Assembly: GCA_016617855.1 (NCBI GenBank)
Contig: JAECUM010009375.1
Span: 1 to 64,000, forward strand
DNA length: 64,000 nt
DNA from: Megalonaias nervosa
Taxonomy: Eukaryota; Mollusca; Bivalvia; Unionida; Unionidae
Direction: 5' to 3'
Shown: positions 63,045 through 64,000 of the stretch, one piece after another
How the letters are laid out: each line of letters opens with the position of its first letter
Numbering within the stretch: the first letter of the stretch is position 1
Notes under the pieces: model-generated
What the model saw: the letters and a program-made list of their open reading frames with translations, nothing else
What the model was told of the DNA's origin: nothing
Databases searched by the model: none
Position numbers and translations under genes: made by a program

Positions 63045-64000
63045 CTGAAATTATTGCAAATGTGACCTTCAGTTTTACTTTAAATGAGACATTAATGTAT
63101 ATTAGGTACCTACTTAAGTTAATTCTTTGATCTGAAGAGGCTATATTACCTCTTTGATTTGTTTTACCTATTGTACAGCTGTCAAAAAGACCTAGTACAT
63201 TGTAAAACAGTAGGTCAATTTATTACAGTTCTTCAACACTATAAATCCCTTTAATTTAATGCAGACCCTCTTATTATACAGATATAGTCATGAATCATAT
63301 TAAATTTAATCAGCTACAACCTACTTGAAGTTTTGAATGTAAAATTCTGCTAATCTCTCACCTTGGTAATAATAGTAGGGGACTTATTTTAGATTTGTTT
63401 GATGTATAACTTAAAGGAATGTAATTATGGTTATTTTCTATTCTCCATAGGGAGTAATTCTATTCAGTAACAGACTTTGGTAAGAGTTAATTCTGATGTA
63501 AGTTTAGTAATGGCAGAACATTATTGGAGTTAGATCTGTCAAAGTTGTCTATTACTTTCTTGGTTTAATTTTGGTCACATGGTCAATAGTGGTATTGTAT
63601 TATATCTGAAATCATGTTATAATGAAGGGCATTAGAATTATGGAGAGATGTATTTGAAATAAATGGGAAGTTAACATTGTATATGGCATAATCAACTGCC
63701 AAAATAAGGTGGAGTTCAATGGATTTAACAACAAACATCTTTAACAAGCTATAAGGAGACAATTCATCAGATTCCTAGGTATGGTGTTCATTATATACAT
63801 TTATTTGGACCAGAATATTGTGTCCATTCTCTGCATTATAAGGATTTTCAATGTGAATCTCCATTGGTGTCAACTAGTATGGTTTACCCATAATTTGTAC
63901 GTTTTTTTCCATTTTGGTCAGTGTATGGCCGTACAACTGTTTTGTACGGGTTTTTTTCATAAATAATGTTTTTTTTTAATTTTTTTATTTTTCATTTTGT
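63045..64000. other. Intron upstream of the F-box exon
   Basis: No earlier exon of the FBXO15-like gene is recognisable here. The start codon must lie beyond the window. Confidence 0.5.

Overview
The window is animal nuclear DNA: AT-rich, mostly intron, full of microsatellites, minisatellites, tRNA-derived SINEs and small DNA transposons, with short exons bounded by consensus splice sites. The interspersed repeats and the encoded host protein suggest a lophotrochozoan, most likely a bivalve mollusc; that assignment is an inference from general character, not from a match.

Host gene. One gene on the minus strand runs almost the whole window (63044 down to 4394). Thirteen well-supported exons and one tentative exon give a phase-consistent reading: an F-box exon at 63.0 kb, a middle region, and a terminal exon with its stop at 4394. 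The order of motifs matches FBXO15, an SCF-type F-box protein. The 5' end lies beyond the right edge, and one short exon between 42.3 and 46.4 kb was not found.

Nested insertion, 14.46-33.05 kb. The 20.4-kb intron between exons 33629-33744 and 13168-13229 contains a decayed piggyBac transposon (TTAA at both ends, transposase pseudogene 29829-32778 on the minus strand). A complete 14,096-bp Polinton/Maverick (adintovirus-like) element at 15043-29138 sits inside it, with 246-bp terminal inverted repeats (238 of 246 positions identical) and a 5-bp CTTTG flanking repeat.

Polinton content from left to right: packaging ATPase (-); zinc-ribbon plus phospholipase A2-like protein (+); integrase (+); a very long protein joining a family B DNA polymerase, an SF1 helicase and an HNH-like C-terminus (-); a small zinc-ribbon protein (+); a free-standing HNH endonuclease (+); a small unknown protein (-); then a rightward structural block of P/Q-rich protein, Gly-rich small protein, major capsid protein, hydrophobic segment plus cysteine protease, fibre-like protein, membrane protein and penton-like minor capsid protein. 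A GC-richer, strongly foldable stretch (28.4-28.83 kb) precedes the right repeat. Most genes carry premature stops or frameshifts, so this copy is inactive. The stops are mainly TGA, as expected from CGA decay by CpG deamination.

Remaining regions. 0-10 kb: a pogo-like non-autonomous element (707-2028), a second terminal-inverted-repeat element (4860-6663) with a palindromic MITE inside it, a SINE and a long CA repeat. 10-14.4 kb: exons and minisatellites. 33-46 kb: AT repeats, long hairpins, a duplicated piggyBac-like fragment and minisatellites. 46-64 kb: exons, a hAT-like MITE, SINE copies (one with a perfect 12-bp target duplication), a 40-bp/406-bp higher-order tandem array (56.69-58.2 kb) and members of a MITE family.
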